This document shows, one piece after another, positions 7,868-17,110 of a stretch of DNA of 39,136 nt (positions are counted from its first letter, which is position 1; each line of letters opens with the position of its first letter). The translations under genes were made by a program, and so were the position numbers. The notes under the pieces are model-generated. The model made no database searches. It had not been told where the DNA came from and saw only the letters and a program-made list of their open reading frames with translations. Source of the stretch: Gammaproteobacteria bacterium (GTDB lineage: Bacteria; Pseudomonadota; Gammaproteobacteria; JAADHQ01); assembly GCA_011052215.1 (NCBI GenBank), contig DRJK01000049.1:1-39136 (forward strand). Direction: 5' to 3'.

Positions 7868-9568
7868 ATGTTCGACATTGACGAATTTATCCATGAGTTG
7901 CACATTGCGTATTTCTCTATGGAAATTGCGCTGCGCAATGAGATCCCCACCTACGCCGGCGGACTGGGGATACTCGCAGGGGACACCATCCGCTCGGCGG
8001 CGGATCTCGAACTGCCTATGGTGACTGTTAGCCTGGCAAGCCGCGAGGGCTATTTTCGTCAGGTAATCGACAGTGAGGGACAGCAGCACGAACAGTCGGA
8101 ACGATGGGATCCGGGGCGCTGGTGTACGCCACTGGATGCGCGGGTATCGGTTCCGATCGAGGGCCACCGTGTCTGGGTCGGTGGCTGGTTCTATGTGCTG
8201 GAGGGGCACATGGGTGGACGGCAACCGGTGATTCTGCTGGACACCGATCTGAACGAAAATGGAGCCACAGACCGGAAGATAACTCATTTTCTGTATGGCG
8301 ACGATCTCACCTACCGGTTCAAACAGGAGATCGTGCTCGGTATCGGCGGTGCGCGCATGTTGCGTGCCCTGGGCTTCACGGTGCGTCACTATCATATGAA
8401 TGAAGGGCACTCCGCGCTGCTGACACTTCAACTGTTGCGTCGTTACGGCTATGCCGCTGCCGATTTGCGGCCCGGCGAGTCCCGTTACGATATCCCCCGG
8501 GTGCGCGAGCTATGCAATTTCACTACACATACACCAGTGGAAGCCGGTCACGACAGGTTTTCGTATGACATGGTCGAACGTATTCTCGGCGAATTCGTCG
8601 ATCCGTTGATACTGAGGCAACTGGCAGGGTCGGACAATCTCAATATGACGCGCCTGGCCCTGAACCTGAGCGAGTTTGTAAACGGTGTGGCCAAACGCCA
8701 TGCAGAGACTTCACGACAGATGTTCCCCGGCTACCGGGTACGTGCCGTGACCAACGGCGTGCATCCCTTTACCTGGGCGACATCGAGTTTCCGTGACCTT
8801 TACGACGCACATCTCGCGGGCTGGTGCCATGAACCCGAATTATTGATACGTGCGGAATGTTGTATTTCGGACGAGGCAATCTGGACGGCGCATGTGGCGG
8901 CCAAGGAGGCACTGCGGCTGAAGGTCAGTGAGTATTGCGATCCTGGCCTCGATCCGGATGTGCTCACCCTTGGTTTCGCCCGCCGCATGACCGCATACAA
9001 GCGTCCGGATTTACTGTTCACTGACGTCGCACGCCTGAAGGCGATTGCGAAACAGCAGCCGTTTCAGGTCGTCCTGGCCGGCAAGGCCCACCCGCAGGAC
9101 GAAACCGGCAAACAGCTTATCAAGCTGTTGCATACTCATATGCGTGAGCTGGCCGATGTCATTCGCATCGTCTACCTGCCAAATTACGATATGGCACTTG
9201 CAGCCATCATGGTCGCCGGTGTCGATGTCTGGCTCAACACACCACAACGGCCGCTGGAAGCATCCGGCACCAGCGGGATGAAAGCGGCCTTCAACGGGGT
9301 TCCAAACCTGAGTGTTCTCGACGGCTGGTGGGTCGAAGGCTGCATCGAAGGTATCACGGGATGGGCGATTGGTGATGGCACCGATGGATCCATGCAGACA
9401 GAAGCCGATTCTCTTTATCACAAACTGGAACAGGTGGTGCTGCCATTATACTACCAGGATCGGGCAGGCTGGATCGCGGTGATGAAAGGTGCCATTGCCA
9501 AGAATGCATCATTTTTCAACAGCCATCGGATGATGCGCCGTTACGTCAGCGATGCGTATGTCCACTAG
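7868..9568 (+). CDS. glgP: Alpha-glucan phosphorylase, short GT35 form
   Basis: This cytosolic enzyme releases glucose-1-phosphate from glycogen or maltodextrin. At 566 residues it belongs to the shorter alpha-glucan phosphorylase type rather than the roughly 800-residue enzyme. AYFSMEIALRNEIPTYAGGL at the N-terminus and the region NTPQRPLEASGTSGMKA near residue 455 are family hallmarks of the phosphate/PLP pocket. AGGAGGGG (about 7851-7858) precedes the ATG. The 248 bases upstream, after the porB-linked operon, contain no convincing gene. It probably mobilises storage glucan for the carbon metabolism encoded upstream. Confidence 0.9.
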   Translation: MFDIDEFIHELHIAYFSMEIALRNEIPTYAGGLGILAGDTIRSAADLELPMVTVSLASREGYFRQVIDSEGQQHEQSERWDPGRWCTPLDARVSVPIEGHRVWVGGWFYVLEGHMGGRQPVILLDTDLNENGATDRKITHFLYGDDLTYRFKQEIVLGIGGARMLRALGFTVRHYHMNEGHSALLTLQLLRRYGYAAADLRPGESRYDIPRVRELCNFTTHTPVEAGHDRFSYDMVERILGEFVDPLILRQLAGSDNLNMTRLALNLSEFVNGVAKRHAETSRQMFPGYRVRAVTNGVHPFTWATSSFRDLYDAHLAGWCHEPELLIRAECCISDEAIWTAHVAAKEALRLKVSEYCDPGLDPDVLTLGFARRMTAYKRPDLLFTDVARLKAIAKQQPFQVVLAGKAHPQDETGKQLIKLLHTHMRELADVIRIVYLPNYDMALAAIMVAGVDVWLNTPQRPLEASGTSGMKAAFNGVPNLSVLDGWWVEGCIEGITGWAIGDGTDGSMQTEADSLYHKLEQVVLPLYYQDRAGWIAVMKGAIAKNASFFNSHRMMRRYVSDAYVH

Positions 9569-9678
9569 TACTCTATCCATGTGTTGCCCTGCCTTGCCCA
9601 TCCGCGGGCTCGCAGCAACTCAGCTGTTAATACGACGGCGAGCTCACGGGAGTGCTGAATGAATGATGGAAAAAGGGC

Positions 9679-9731
9679 TTGACTTGTCACTAGCACATAG
9701 GTTTTACACTTAAGTACAAGAATAAGGTTTA
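9679..9731 (+). promoter_or_regulatory. MerR-type promoter/operator in front of cfa
   Basis: TTGACT (9679-9684) and TACACT (9705-9710) are 20 bases apart, a spacing too long for a normal sigma70 promoter but typical of promoters that MerR-family activators untwist. The spacer holds an imperfect dyad, ACTTGTC (9682-9688) and CATAGGT (9696-9702). A downstream block AATAAGGTTTA (9721-9731) recurs exactly at 11973-11983. The whole stretch aligns with the merR promoter at 11930-11983 at about 40 of 54 positions. Confidence 0.7.
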
Positions 9732-9748
9732 GTGAAGGAGGAGTGGTT

Positions 9749-11095
9749 ATGAATATTATGAAAATGCATGATATTGCGCAACACCGGAAAGAACGTACTT
9801 CAGGATCCGAACCAAAAAAAGGTATTACTCGCGTTGGCCGGATAGTACAACGGGTTTTTCGGGATTTACCGGAAAACATTGCAGTGCGTTTATGGCATGG
9901 TGAGACGCTGAAGTTTGGGCCAGGGGTGCCGGATGCCACACTTGTTTTTCGTGACCCCCACCTGTTTCGAGAGATGGTTTTGTTCCGCGACCCCTTGCGC
10001 CTGGCCGAGGCATATTTCCAGGGTACGCTGGATGTGGAAGGGGATCTTTACAAGGCCCTGGGATTGAAAGATCACTTGCGGTCCCTGTGTTTGTCCGCTT
10101 CCGAGAAGGCCAGTTTTCTGTTCACTGCGTTGTTTCCAGGCGATGCGTCCACCGCACCGGGCAAAGCAACCCCGTTGGCACCTCGCCGATGGCACCGGTT
10201 GTGGCGTGATCACTCAAAAGATGCGAACCGCAAGGCCATTGCCTTTCACTACAACGTTTCCAATGCGTTCTACCGGTTGTGGCTCGACCGGCAGATGGTT
10301 TATTCCTGCGCTTATTTTGAAACAGTACACGACACGCTCGACCAGGCACAGAGCAACAAACTGGAACACATCTGTCGCAAGCTACGGCTCGATGCCGGTG
10401 AACGGCTACTCGATATTGGATGTGGCTGGGGCGCTTTAATACTCTGGGCGGCGCAACATCATGGTGTACGGGCTCACGGTATTACCCTGAGCCGGGAGCA
10501 GTATGAATACTGCCTGGCAAGAATAGAGGCCGAAGGGCTGCAAAACCAGGTCACGGTTGAGCTCAAGGATTATCGTGACCTGCAGGGTGAAGCAGAATAT
10601 GACAAAATTGTCAGTGTCGGCATGTTTGAACACGTTGGCCTCAAGAACCTGCCGCGTTACTTCGGTATCGCCCAACGCCTGCTGAAGCCGGGTGGGCTGT
10701 TCCTGAATCACGGCATCACCCAGGATCAGGAAGGATGGCACAAAAGCGTCGGCACACGTTTTATTAATCGCTATGTTTTTCCTGACGGGGAGCTGGATAC
10801 CGTCGGTAACGTACAACGTGTCATGGAACGTGCCGGATTCGAAATCCATGATGTAGAATCGCTGCGTACACATTACGCCCTGACGCTGCGACACTGGGTC
10901 AGCCGGCTTGAAGCCCACAAGCATGACGCACTGCAACATGTACAGGAATCGATCTATCGGGTCTGGCACCTGTATATGGCAGCCTGTGCGTTGCAGTTCG
11001 AGCAGGGTGAAATCGGCGTATACCAGATCCTGGCAGTCAATCGGGACGGTGGTGTTGCGGCGGTTCCGCTGACCCGACGGGACCTGTATGACTAG
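9749..11095 (+). CDS. cfa: Cyclopropane-fatty-acyl-phospholipid synthase
   Basis: This SAM-dependent enzyme adds a methylene bridge to unsaturated acyl chains of membrane phospholipids. It is 448 residues from the ATG at 9749, chosen because AAGGAGGAG at 9735-9743 is ideally placed. An N-terminal lipid-binding domain precedes the methyltransferase, whose SAM motif is DIGCGWGALILWAAQ. FHYNVSNAFYRLWLD and MVYSCAYF are typical of CFA synthases, as is GMFEHVG. Cyclopropanation makes membranes less leaky and less oxidisable. Its promoter closely resembles that of the downstream merR gene, so metal-responsive expression is likely. Confidence 0.93.
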   Translation: MNIMKMHDIAQHRKERTSGSEPKKGITRVGRIVQRVFRDLPENIAVRLWHGETLKFGPGVPDATLVFRDPHLFREMVLFRDPLRLAEAYFQGTLDVEGDLYKALGLKDHLRSLCLSASEKASFLFTALFPGDASTAPGKATPLAPRRWHRLWRDHSKDANRKAIAFHYNVSNAFYRLWLDRQMVYSCAYFETVHDTLDQAQSNKLEHICRKLRLDAGERLLDIGCGWGALILWAAQHHGVRAHGITLSREQYEYCLARIEAEGLQNQVTVELKDYRDLQGEAEYDKIVSVGMFEHVGLKNLPRYFGIAQRLLKPGGLFLNHGITQDQEGWHKSVGTRFINRYVFPDGELDTVGNVQRVMERAGFEIHDVESLRTHYALTLRHWVSRLEAHKHDALQHVQESIYRVWHLYMAACALQFEQGEIGVYQILAVNRDGGVAAVPLTRRDLYD

Positions 11096-11173
11096 AAAAG
11101 AGCCCATACCTGCCATACAGTACCGGCGGTCTACCGGCTCCCGTGGCGTATCCTTGCCGGAAGGAATTTCACC

Positions 11174-11830
11174 ATGAGAGAAAACATCGCACATTCCGGT
11201 GCCTGGGGTCTAGCCCTGATCATGATTGTGATAGCATCCTGGGTGCTTTATCGATACCTTGCGCCAAAAACATGGCGTGAATGGGCCAGCGCCGGGGTAG
11301 TGCAGGCATTTATTATTGCTCTCTACGCCGAGATGTACGGTTTTCCGCTTACCATCTATCTGCTGGCACGTTTTTTCGGGCTGGATCGCTATAATCTCAA
11401 TGCAAACCTGTGGTCTTCACTGGTCGGCCTGGGTGAGACAGGCATGTTAATCTCGATGCTGTTGGGGTATGCGTTTTTGATCATCGGCATTGGTATTTTT
11501 ATACAGGGATGGCGGGAATTATACAGCGCAAATACAAAAAACCAGCTTGTCACAACGGGATTATACCGGCTGGTGCGCCACCCCCAATATACGGGACTTT
11601 TCATCGGACTCTTTGGTGAGGGTGTCGTGCATTGGCCGACATTGTTCTCGGTGGGCCTGTTTCCCGTTATTGTGCTGGCCTATACCCTGCTGGCCCGCAG
11701 TGAAGAGAAACGTGTAGTCGAACAGTTCGGTGATGAATACCTGGCCTATAAACAGCAAGTACCCATGTTCATACCTCGTGTGGGGCAGTGGAAACAGCTA
11801 CTCAAACGGTCGAAAATCCCCAATGACTGA
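11174..11830 (+). CDS. Isoprenylcysteine/PEMT-like membrane methyltransferase
   Basis: This 218-residue polytopic protein resembles the isoprenylcysteine carboxyl methyltransferase / phospholipid N-methyltransferase superfamily. About five hydrophobic helices are visible. The C-terminal signature is LYRLVRHPQYTG, then a segment with RSEEKRVVEQFGDEYLAYK, which forms the SAM site in this fold. The natural acceptor is unknown in bacteria and could be a lipid head group, thiol or isoprenoid. It follows cfa by 78 bases on the same strand and is probably in the same transcript, which strengthens a membrane-lipid role. Confidence 0.75.
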   Translation: MRENIAHSGAWGLALIMIVIASWVLYRYLAPKTWREWASAGVVQAFIIALYAEMYGFPLTIYLLARFFGLDRYNLNANLWSSLVGLGETGMLISMLLGYAFLIIGIGIFIQGWRELYSANTKNQLVTTGLYRLVRHPQYTGLFIGLFGEGVVHWPTLFSVGLFPVIVLAYTLLARSEEKRVVEQFGDEYLAYKQQVPMFIPRVGQWKQLLKRSKIPND

Positions 11831-11867
11831 TGTGTTGTCATTGCAGGGTGCGACGGGATGAAGCAAT

Positions 11868-11891
11868 CCGGGAGGCATTTTATATTCCCGG
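11868..11891 (+). terminator. Weak hairpin between the methyltransferase gene and the merR promoter
   Basis: CCGGGA (11868-11873) and TCCCGG (11886-11891) are complementary around a 12-base AT-rich loop, 37 bases after the preceding stop. No T-tract follows, so this is a modest terminator candidate separating the cfa unit from the merR promoter. Confidence 0.3.
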
Positions 11892-11929
11892 AAATGGTCC
11901 TCACCGGAAATTATATTAAGCTACAAACC

Positions 11930-11983
11930 TTGACCTGTGTCTAAGGCACAGGTTGTACATTTAAATTACAGAAATAAGGTTTA
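11930..11983 (+). promoter_or_regulatory. MerR-type promoter/operator in front of merR and the metal island
   Basis: TTGACC (11930-11935) and TACATT (11956-11961) are separated by 20 bases, as in ZntR-type promoters. The spacer carries a perfect dyad: ACCTGTG (11933-11939) and CACAGGT (11947-11953) with a 7-base centre. This is the expected binding site of the MerR protein encoded just downstream, which would activate its own transcription. AATAAGGTTTA at 11973-11983 is shared with the cfa promoter region. Confidence 0.8.
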
Positions 11984-12024
11984 TGAATACCAATGGTCGC
12001 AAAAACCAGGTGAGGAACAATTAA

Positions 12025-12489
12025 GTGAATAGACGAAACAACATTTCAACATTAGAAAAGATGCTTACCGTCACAGAACTGGCCAGAAGCAGCAATACGA
12101 CACAACATGCTGTCAGGTACTACACACGCATGGGGCTTTTGAGGCCGGAACGTGATCCTAATAATGATTACCGGCTGTTTCATCAACGTGAAATCAATTG
12201 GCTGCGTTTCGTCCAGCAAGCCAAACAGCTCGGATACACATTAGCAGAAATAAAGGAAATCATGCATGACTCGGACCATAAGCAATCACCTTGCCCGAGA
12301 GTTCGTGAAATACTGCAGTGCAGAATTAAAGAGAACCGCGAAAAACTTGAAGAACTGATGAATCTGCAGAATCGTATGGAAAAAGCATTACATCAATGGA
12401 ATAACATGCCGGATGGTATACCCGACGGTGATTCAGTTTGTCATTTGATTGAAAGTTTTACTGACAACCTTTCGAAAAAAACCAATTAA
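12025..12489 (+). CDS. MerR-family metal-responsive transcriptional regulator
   Basis: This 154-residue regulator has the MerR winged helix-turn-helix at residues 13-80 (MLTVTELARSS, HAVRYYTRMGLL, DYRLF). A long dimerisation helix follows, then a C-terminal metal-binding region. Cys90 (SPCPRVREI), Cys99 and Cys139 (DSVCHLIE) are the likely thiol ligands; the pattern differs from the close C-x7-C pair of CueR, so the metal cannot be assigned from it. GTG 12025 is preferred over ATG 12061 because AGGTGAGGA lies 8 bases upstream. The adjacent Cu-type ATPase suggests monovalent copper or silver as inducer; mercury, lead, cadmium or zinc are alternatives. Confidence 0.88.
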   Translation: MNRRNNISTLEKMLTVTELARSSNTTQHAVRYYTRMGLLRPERDPNNDYRLFHQREINWLRFVQQAKQLGYTLAEIKEIMHDSDHKQSPCPRVREILQCRIKENREKLEELMNLQNRMEKALHQWNNMPDGIPDGDSVCHLIESFTDNLSKKTN

Positions 12490-12528
12490 TTTTATAATTA
12501 AACATTGCAGGAAATAAAGGAGAAAATA

Positions 12529-12753
12529 GTGGACGTCTTGATTATCGCTACAAAGGGTTGCAGCCACTGCCGGAACTTTTCAAAAGAACTGGACGATATT
12601 GGCATCAAACATCAGGTGAAATATGCGGAGGATGAAATTGAATTATGTCAGTCTCTGGCTATTCGCCATTCTCCTAATCTGATAGTTGACGGCGATATAA
12701 TTTTTCGTGGTCAGGTAGATGAAGCAGAACTGCGTGATTTTTTTAAATGTTGA
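12529..12753 (+). CDS. Small glutaredoxin/thioredoxin-fold protein
   Basis: This 74-residue protein is a minimal thioredoxin fold with the redox motif KGCSHC at residues 9-14 and a later SPNLIVDG segment carrying the expected cis-Pro. It has no signal peptide, so it is cytoplasmic. GTG 12529 is chosen because AAAGGAG at 12516-12522 is well placed; a TTG at 12505 is possible but would put that site inside the gene. It lies between merR and the metal ATPase and may pass metal or reducing equivalents to them. Confidence 0.75.
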   Translation: MDVLIIATKGCSHCRNFSKELDDIGIKHQVKYAEDEIELCQSLAIRHSPNLIVDGDIIFRGQVDEAELRDFFKC

Positions 12754-12808
12754 TGGTCTGGCAAACTTGTCAGGGCATTGCTGTAAAAGAAGTAATTACA
12801 AATTTATT

Positions 12809-12836
12809 CAGGTAATGCGTATTAGTCGCTTACCTG
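12809..12836 (+). promoter_or_regulatory. Hairpin or operator upstream of the P-type ATPase
   Basis: CAGGTAA (12809-12815) and TTACCTG (12830-12836) are exact complements, and the pairing extends inward through GCG/CGC with one bulged base, leaving a 7-base loop. It lies 27 bases before the ATPase start. It may be an RNA hairpin that tunes expression within the operon or a DNA operator. Confidence 0.35.
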
Positions 12837-12862
12837 TCATATAACCAGCAAAGGTAAAAATA

Positions 12863-15685
12863 ATGTCAAATGACCCGGTATGTGGTATGGATGTCTCAAC
12901 TGACAGTAAACACAGGTATGTCTATCAGGATGCCGAATACCTGTTTTGCAGTGAACACTGTCAACACAAATTCGAGAAAAGTCCCGAACAATATATTGAA
13001 TCTGAATCACAGAAAGATCCGGTATGTGGTATGGACGTTAGCGAACAAAGCGAACATCATCATCAACATGATGGACAGGAATATTACTTTTGCAGTTCAG
13101 GCTGTAAAGACAAGTTCGCTGCACATCCCGAACAATACATTGAATCTGCATCACTGAAAGATCCGGTATGTGGTATGGACGTTAGCGAACAAAGCGAACA
13201 TCATCATCAACATGACGGGCAGGAATATTACTTTTGCAGTTCAGGTTGTAAAGACAAGTTCGCTGCACATCCCGAACAATACATTGAATCTGAATCACTG
13301 AAAGATCCGGTATGTGGTATGGATGTTACCGAAGAAAGTGAACATCATTGTAAACATGAAGAGACTGACTATTATTTTTGCAGTGCCGGGTGCCAGCAGA
13401 AATTCACACTTTCACCAGATACATACCTGAATAAAGAAACACATATCCAGGAAGATGACAGCGCTGTCTATACCTGTCCAATGCACCCTGAAGTCGAGCA
13501 GATCGGCCCCGGCAGCTGCCCCAAATGTGGTATGGCCCTGGAAGCCAAGGGCATACCCGTGTTACCCACAAAAACCCGATATACCTGTCCCATGCACCCT
13601 GAAATTATTCAGGATGAACCTGGCTCATGCCCCAAATGTGGCATGGCGCTGGAATCCATAACCGTTGAGGCAGAAGAAGATAATACTGAACTGGATTTCA
13701 TGACGCTTCGCTTCTGGGTCAGTACCTTGCTTGCCGTTCCTGTTTTTTTCAGCGCAATGGCAGCAGAATTCTGGCCTGAGGCCATGGCCGGACTGATTAA
13801 CCCGCATACCCGACAGTGGGCCGAGCTTGTGCTTTCCACCCCGATTGTCTGGTGGGCCGGCTGGATATTCTATGTACGCGGCTGGCAATCGATTGTCACA
13901 TGGAACCTGAACATGTTTACCTTGATATCCATCGGCGTCAGTATTGCCTGGGTTTACAGTTTCTTCGGTGTTGTTTTTCCGGGTATGTTTCCTGCTGAAA
14001 CATTTAATGAGTTTGGTGTTGTACCGGTTTATTTTGAAGCCGCTTCGGTTATCACCGCGCTGGTGTTGCTTGGACAGGTACTTGAACTGCGTGCCCGAAG
14101 TCAGACCAATAGTGCCATCAAGATGTTGCTGGGCCTGGCGCCTAAAACAGCCCGGCTGGTCAGCGAGGACGGGACAGAAAAGGATATCCCGATGGAACAT
14201 GTAAAACCGGGGGATATGTTGCGGGTTCGTCCAGGTGAAAAGATCCCTGTTGATGGCGTTGTGGTCGAAGGGGAAAGTAATGTAGATGAATCCATGGTGA
14301 CAGGTGAACCGATTCCGGTTGAAAAATCGCCAGGGGAAAAACTGATCGGTGCAACAATCAACGCAACCGGCAGCCTGATAATGAAGGCCGAGAAGGTGGG
14401 TTCCGATACGTTGCTATCACAGATTGTGCAGATGGTAGCAGAGGCCCAGCGTACCAAGGCACCCATTCAGAAACTGGCTGATACAGTGGCCGGTTATTTT
14501 GTACCGACAGTCGTTCTTGTATCTATTATCACATTCATTGTATGGAGTGTATGGGGACCTGAGCCTGCATTGGCCTATGCCGTTATTAATGCCGTTGCGG
14601 TGCTTATTATTGCTTGTCCCTGTGCCTTGGGTCTTGCAACCCCCATGTCGATAATGGTGGGAACAGGAAAAGGTGCTGTCATGGGTGTTTTGATAAAAAA
14701 TGCCGAGGCACTCGAAATCCTGCGCAAGGTTGATACTATCGTCGTTGACAAGACCGGCACCCTGACCGAGGGAAAACCCAAGCTGGTCGCCGTTACAACG
14801 GTTGATGGAATAGATGAAGGCGAGGCACTGTTACTGGCTGCCAGCCTGGAAAGAGCCAGTGAACATCCCCTCGCAGATGCGATCGTTAAAGGTGCAGAGG
14901 ACAAGGGGCTTACGCTGTCCCCAACCAGTAATTTTGAATCAATAACAGGAAAAGGGGTGACGGGGGAAGTTAACCGGCGTCGTGTTGCTCTTGGAAATAT
15001 TAAATTACTCGAGAGTCTCGACATTGAAGCCGGCACATTGCCGGAGCAGGCCGATGAACAACGCACGCAGGGGCAGACTGTTATGTTTCTGGCTATTGAT
15101 GGTAAGGCCGCCGGTTTGATTGGTGTGGCTGATCCAATCAAGGATTCAACACCGGATGCTATTCGCGACCTTCATTCGGAAGGACTTCAAGTTGTCATGT
15201 TAACAGGTGATAGCGCAAAAACAGCCGAGGCTGTTGCTTCCAAACTGGATATTGATCAGGTGCAGGCCGAAGTATTACCGGATCAAAAAGCATCCGTTGT
15301 TAAACAATTGCAAAGTGAGGGACGTATTGTTGCAATGGCAGGTGATGGAATCAATGACGCACCTGCACTGGCACAGGCACATGTTGGTATTGCCATGGGT
15401 ACAGGAACGGATGTTGCTATGGAAAGTGCCGGGGTTACCCTGGTAAAAGGTGACCTCAGGGGGATCGTCAGGGCACGAAGGCTTAGCAAAGCCACCATGA
15501 GAAATATCAAACAAAATCTGTTTTTTGCTTTTATTTATAATGCAGCCGGGGTCCCTGTGGCTGCAGGAATACTTTATCCGTTTTTCGGAATTTTGCTGTC
15601 ACCCATTATAGCAGCGGCAGCGATGAGTTTTAGTTCAGTTTCGGTGATTACCAATGCATTACGTTTACGCAAAGTTAAATTGTAA
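12863..15685 (+). CDS. Cu/Ag-type P1B ATPase with four N-terminal YHS domains
   Basis: This 940-residue inner-membrane pump exports soft metal ions at the cost of ATP. The N-terminus has four 48-residue YHS modules (residues 4-195, each DPVCGM...FCS...C). Two short heavy-metal-binding modules follow (CPMHPE...[10 protein letters not shown], about residues 203-268). The core is a standard P1B ATPase: [20 protein letters not shown] with CPC at 585-587, the phosphorylated Asp629 in [10 protein letters not shown], and [11 protein letters not shown] near 827. The late membrane motifs IYN and MSFSS match Cu(I)-type pumps. The usual CXXC-bearing HMA domains are absent, so YHS modules seem to replace them. 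Confidence 0.93.
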   Translation: MSNDPVCGMDVSTDSKHRYVYQDAEYLFCSEHCQHKFEKSPEQYIESESQKDPVCGMDVSEQSEHHHQHDGQEYYFCSSGCKDKFAAHPEQYIESASLKDPVCGMDVSEQSEHHHQHDGQEYYFCSSGCKDKFAAHPEQYIESESLKDPVCGMDVTEESEHHCKHEETDYYFCSAGCQQKFTLSPDTYLNKETHIQEDDSAVYTCPMHPEVEQIGPGSCPKCGMALEAKGIPVLPTKTRYTCPMHPEIIQDEPGSCPKCGMALESITVEAEEDNTELDFMTLRFWVSTLLAVPVFFSAMAAEFWPEAMAGLINPHTRQWAELVLSTPIVWWAGWIFYVRGWQSIVTWNLNMFTLISIGVSIAWVYSFFGVVFPGMFPAETFNEFGVVPVYFEAASVITALVLLGQVLELRARSQTNSAIKMLLGLAPKTARLVSEDGTEKDIPMEHVKPGDMLRVRPGEKIPVDGVVVEGESNVDESMVTGEPIPVEKSPGEKLIGATINATGSLIMKAEKVGSDTLLSQIVQMVAEAQRTKAPIQKLADTVAGYFVPTVVLVSIITFIVWSVWGPEPALAYAVINAVAVLIIACPCALGLATPMSIMVGTGKGAVMGVLIKNAEALEILRKVDTIVVDKTGTLTEGKPKLVAVTTVDGIDEGEALLLAASLERASEHPLADAIVKGAEDKGLTLSPTSNFESITGKGVTGEVNRRRVALGNIKLLESLDIEAGTLPEQADEQRTQGQTVMFLAIDGKAAGLIGVADPIKDSTPDAIRDLHSEGLQVVMLTGDSAKTAEAVASKLDIDQVQAEVLPDQKASVVKQLQSEGRIVAMAGDGINDAPALAQAHVGIAMGTGTDVAMESAGVTLVKGDLRGIVRARRLSKATMRNIKQNLFFAFIYNAAGVPVAAGILYPFFGILLSPIIAAAAMSFSSVSVITNALRLRKVKL
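12872..13447 (+). repeat. Four tandem 144-bp repeats encoding YHS domains
   Basis: Units start at 12872, 13016, 13160 and 13304, exactly 144 bases apart. Units 2 and 3 differ at only four bases (two in GATGGA/GACGGG, one in GGCTGT/GGTTGT, one in GCA/GAA), whereas units 1 and 4 are clearly diverged. The array therefore includes a recent in-frame duplication inside the ATPase gene. Confidence 0.95.
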
Positions 15686-15704
15686 CAACGCATAGAGGCA
15701 AAGT

Positions 15705-15923
15705 ATGATGTTTAACGGCAGTGGAGGCATGTTTTTTGGTGGTGGTTTTATGTTGATCTTCTGGATTATTATTATTGTTGCACTTGTTATGCTGGTGAAA
15801 TATTTCATGACCGGCAATACTGGCTCGCAGAGTGAGGGTCCATTGGATATTCTGAAGAAACGCTATGCTCGAGGTGAAATTGACGAAGAGGAATTCGAGC
15901 GCAGACGAAAGGAACTCGAGTAA
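15705..15923 (+). CDS. Small SHOCT-domain membrane protein
   Basis: This 72-residue protein has a Gly-rich start, one hydrophobic helix (LIFWIIIIVALVMLV) and a C-terminal SHOCT motif (LDILKKRYARGEIDEEEFER). SHOCT tails are short oligomerisation modules common on small membrane proteins near metal exporters. It begins 19 bases after the ATPase stop and is probably co-transcribed with it. An accessory role for the pump is a reasonable but untested inference. Confidence 0.85.
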   Translation: MMFNGSGGMFFGGGFMLIFWIIIIVALVMLVKYFMTGNTGSQSEGPLDILKKRYARGEIDEEEFERRRKELE

Positions 15924-15950
15924 GATTTTATTATAAATCAGGAGGTCGTC

Positions 15951-15989
15951 ATGGAATTCAGGGGTCTGATAATAATTGTTTGCGACTAA
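15951..15989 (+). other. Possible 12-codon mini-ORF with a strong ribosome site
   Basis: AGGAGGT (15940-15946) precedes an ATG opening a 12-residue frame (MEFRGLIIIVCD) before a stop. It may be a remnant of a lost gene or a leader peptide in the 179-base gap before the beta-propeller gene. No further conserved feature supports translation. Confidence 0.25.
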
Positions 15990-16102
15990 TACGTATAATG
16001 ATCTTGAAACAGTCATGGCTTATGCATAAAAATTTTCATGAGTAACAGGTTTATGTTGACGTGAAGTAACAAAAGCCGATTTGATTTATGGAGGAATTAA
16101 AC

Positions 16103-17092
16103 ATGAACAAAAAGTTATTATTACCTGGCATTTCTGTAATACTGGCCAGCATATCCGGCATGCTGCTGGCAGGCCCAACGGTCTACATCCCCCTGGGTTC
16201 CGGTAATCAGGTCATTGCGGTTGATGCGGCAACCGACAGGATTACGGCCAGCTATAGTGGTGTTGATAATCCACATGGTCTGGTGGCAACTCCTGACGGC
16301 GAATACCTGATTGCAGGTAGTCTGAATGAAGTGCCGCTTAAACCGGGCCAAGCAAGGGACACGGCCAACAGTAAACTGTTTTTCATACATCCGGCACATG
16401 GCCACGTAATGTCAACCATACCCGTGAGTGGCTGGACACATCACCAGGCCATTACATCCGATGGGCGTTATGTTATTTCAACACATGGTCTACGTGGTGG
16501 TGTCAGTGTAGTAGACCTTGAATCCAACAAAGTAATAAAAACAATTGCAACAGGCCCGGCTCCTAACTACACACTCATTACAAAAGATAATAAACATGCC
16601 TTTGTATCCAATACCGGAAATAATTCAATCAGTGAAATTGACCTGACCAGGTGGAAGACCGTACGCACGCTGGAATCGGGTCCTGCACCCGAGCATATGA
16701 TATTTTCGGCCGATGAGTCAAAAATATATGTAACCAATCCACGGGCTGGCAAGGTCTCGGTTGTCGATATCAAAACAGGCAAGATTATTAATGCCTATAC
16801 AATCGGTAAAAACTCACATGGACTGGCCATGGGTGATGATGGAAAAACTATTTTTGCCAGCAGTAAAAAAGGTAATGTACTTGTCGCCATAGACACAAGC
16901 AACGGGACGAAGCGGGAACTCAAACTGTCACCCGCGCCTTATCACCTCAATACCATTCATGGTACTGGAAAAATATATGTCTCCAGTCGTAACAAGCCAC
17001 TGATCTGGGTAGTTGACCAGAAAACACTGAAACTGACCGGAACAATTAAATTACCGGCAGGGGAGGCACATCAAATGGCGATTGTAGAGTAA
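16103..17092 (+). CDS. Secreted YncE-like beta-propeller protein
   Basis: This 329-residue protein has a clear signal peptide (NKKLLLPGISVILASISGML) and then about seven repeats of the YVTN/cytochrome-d1-like propeller type. Each repeat pairs a strand such as VYIPLGSGNQVIAVDAAT with a DG-rich turn. There is no CXXCH, so it lacks covalent haem. ATG 16103 is selected because GGAGGA at 16090-16095 sits just before it; the ATG at 16088 overlaps that site. Propellers of this kind can be periplasmic metal- or ligand-binding scaffolds. It lies between the ATPase block and a hypothetical periplasmic protein, 18 bases upstream of the latter. Confidence 0.8.
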   Translation: MNKKLLLPGISVILASISGMLLAGPTVYIPLGSGNQVIAVDAATDRITASYSGVDNPHGLVATPDGEYLIAGSLNEVPLKPGQARDTANSKLFFIHPAHGHVMSTIPVSGWTHHQAITSDGRYVISTHGLRGGVSVVDLESNKVIKTIATGPAPNYTLITKDNKHAFVSNTGNNSISEIDLTRWKTVRTLESGPAPEHMIFSADESKIYVTNPRAGKVSVVDIKTGKIINAYTIGKNSHGLAMGDDGKTIFASSKKGNVLVAIDTSNGTKRELKLSPAPYHLNTIHGTGKIYVSSRNKPLIWVVDQKTLKLTGTIKLPAGEAHQMAIVE

Positions 17093-17110
17093 TATCCGGT
17101 TGAGCTGCAA

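Noticed and set aside
12025-12489. Assigning the MerR protein as a mercury regulator of a mer operon
   Set aside because: No merA, merT or merP is present and the adjacent pump has Cu(I)-type membrane motifs; the metal is left open.
12872-13447. Spaced 144-base repeats as a possible CRISPR-like array
   Set aside because: The repeats are in frame, contiguous and encode protein domains; there are no spacers.
12863-13700. Reading the repeated Cys-rich units as HMA copper domains
   Set aside because: They carry the YHS pattern DPVCGM...FCS...C and not the HMA MxCxxC motif.
16103-17092. Cytochrome d1-type nitrite reductase
   Set aside because: Only the propeller fold resembles it; the cytochrome c domain and haem motif are absent.
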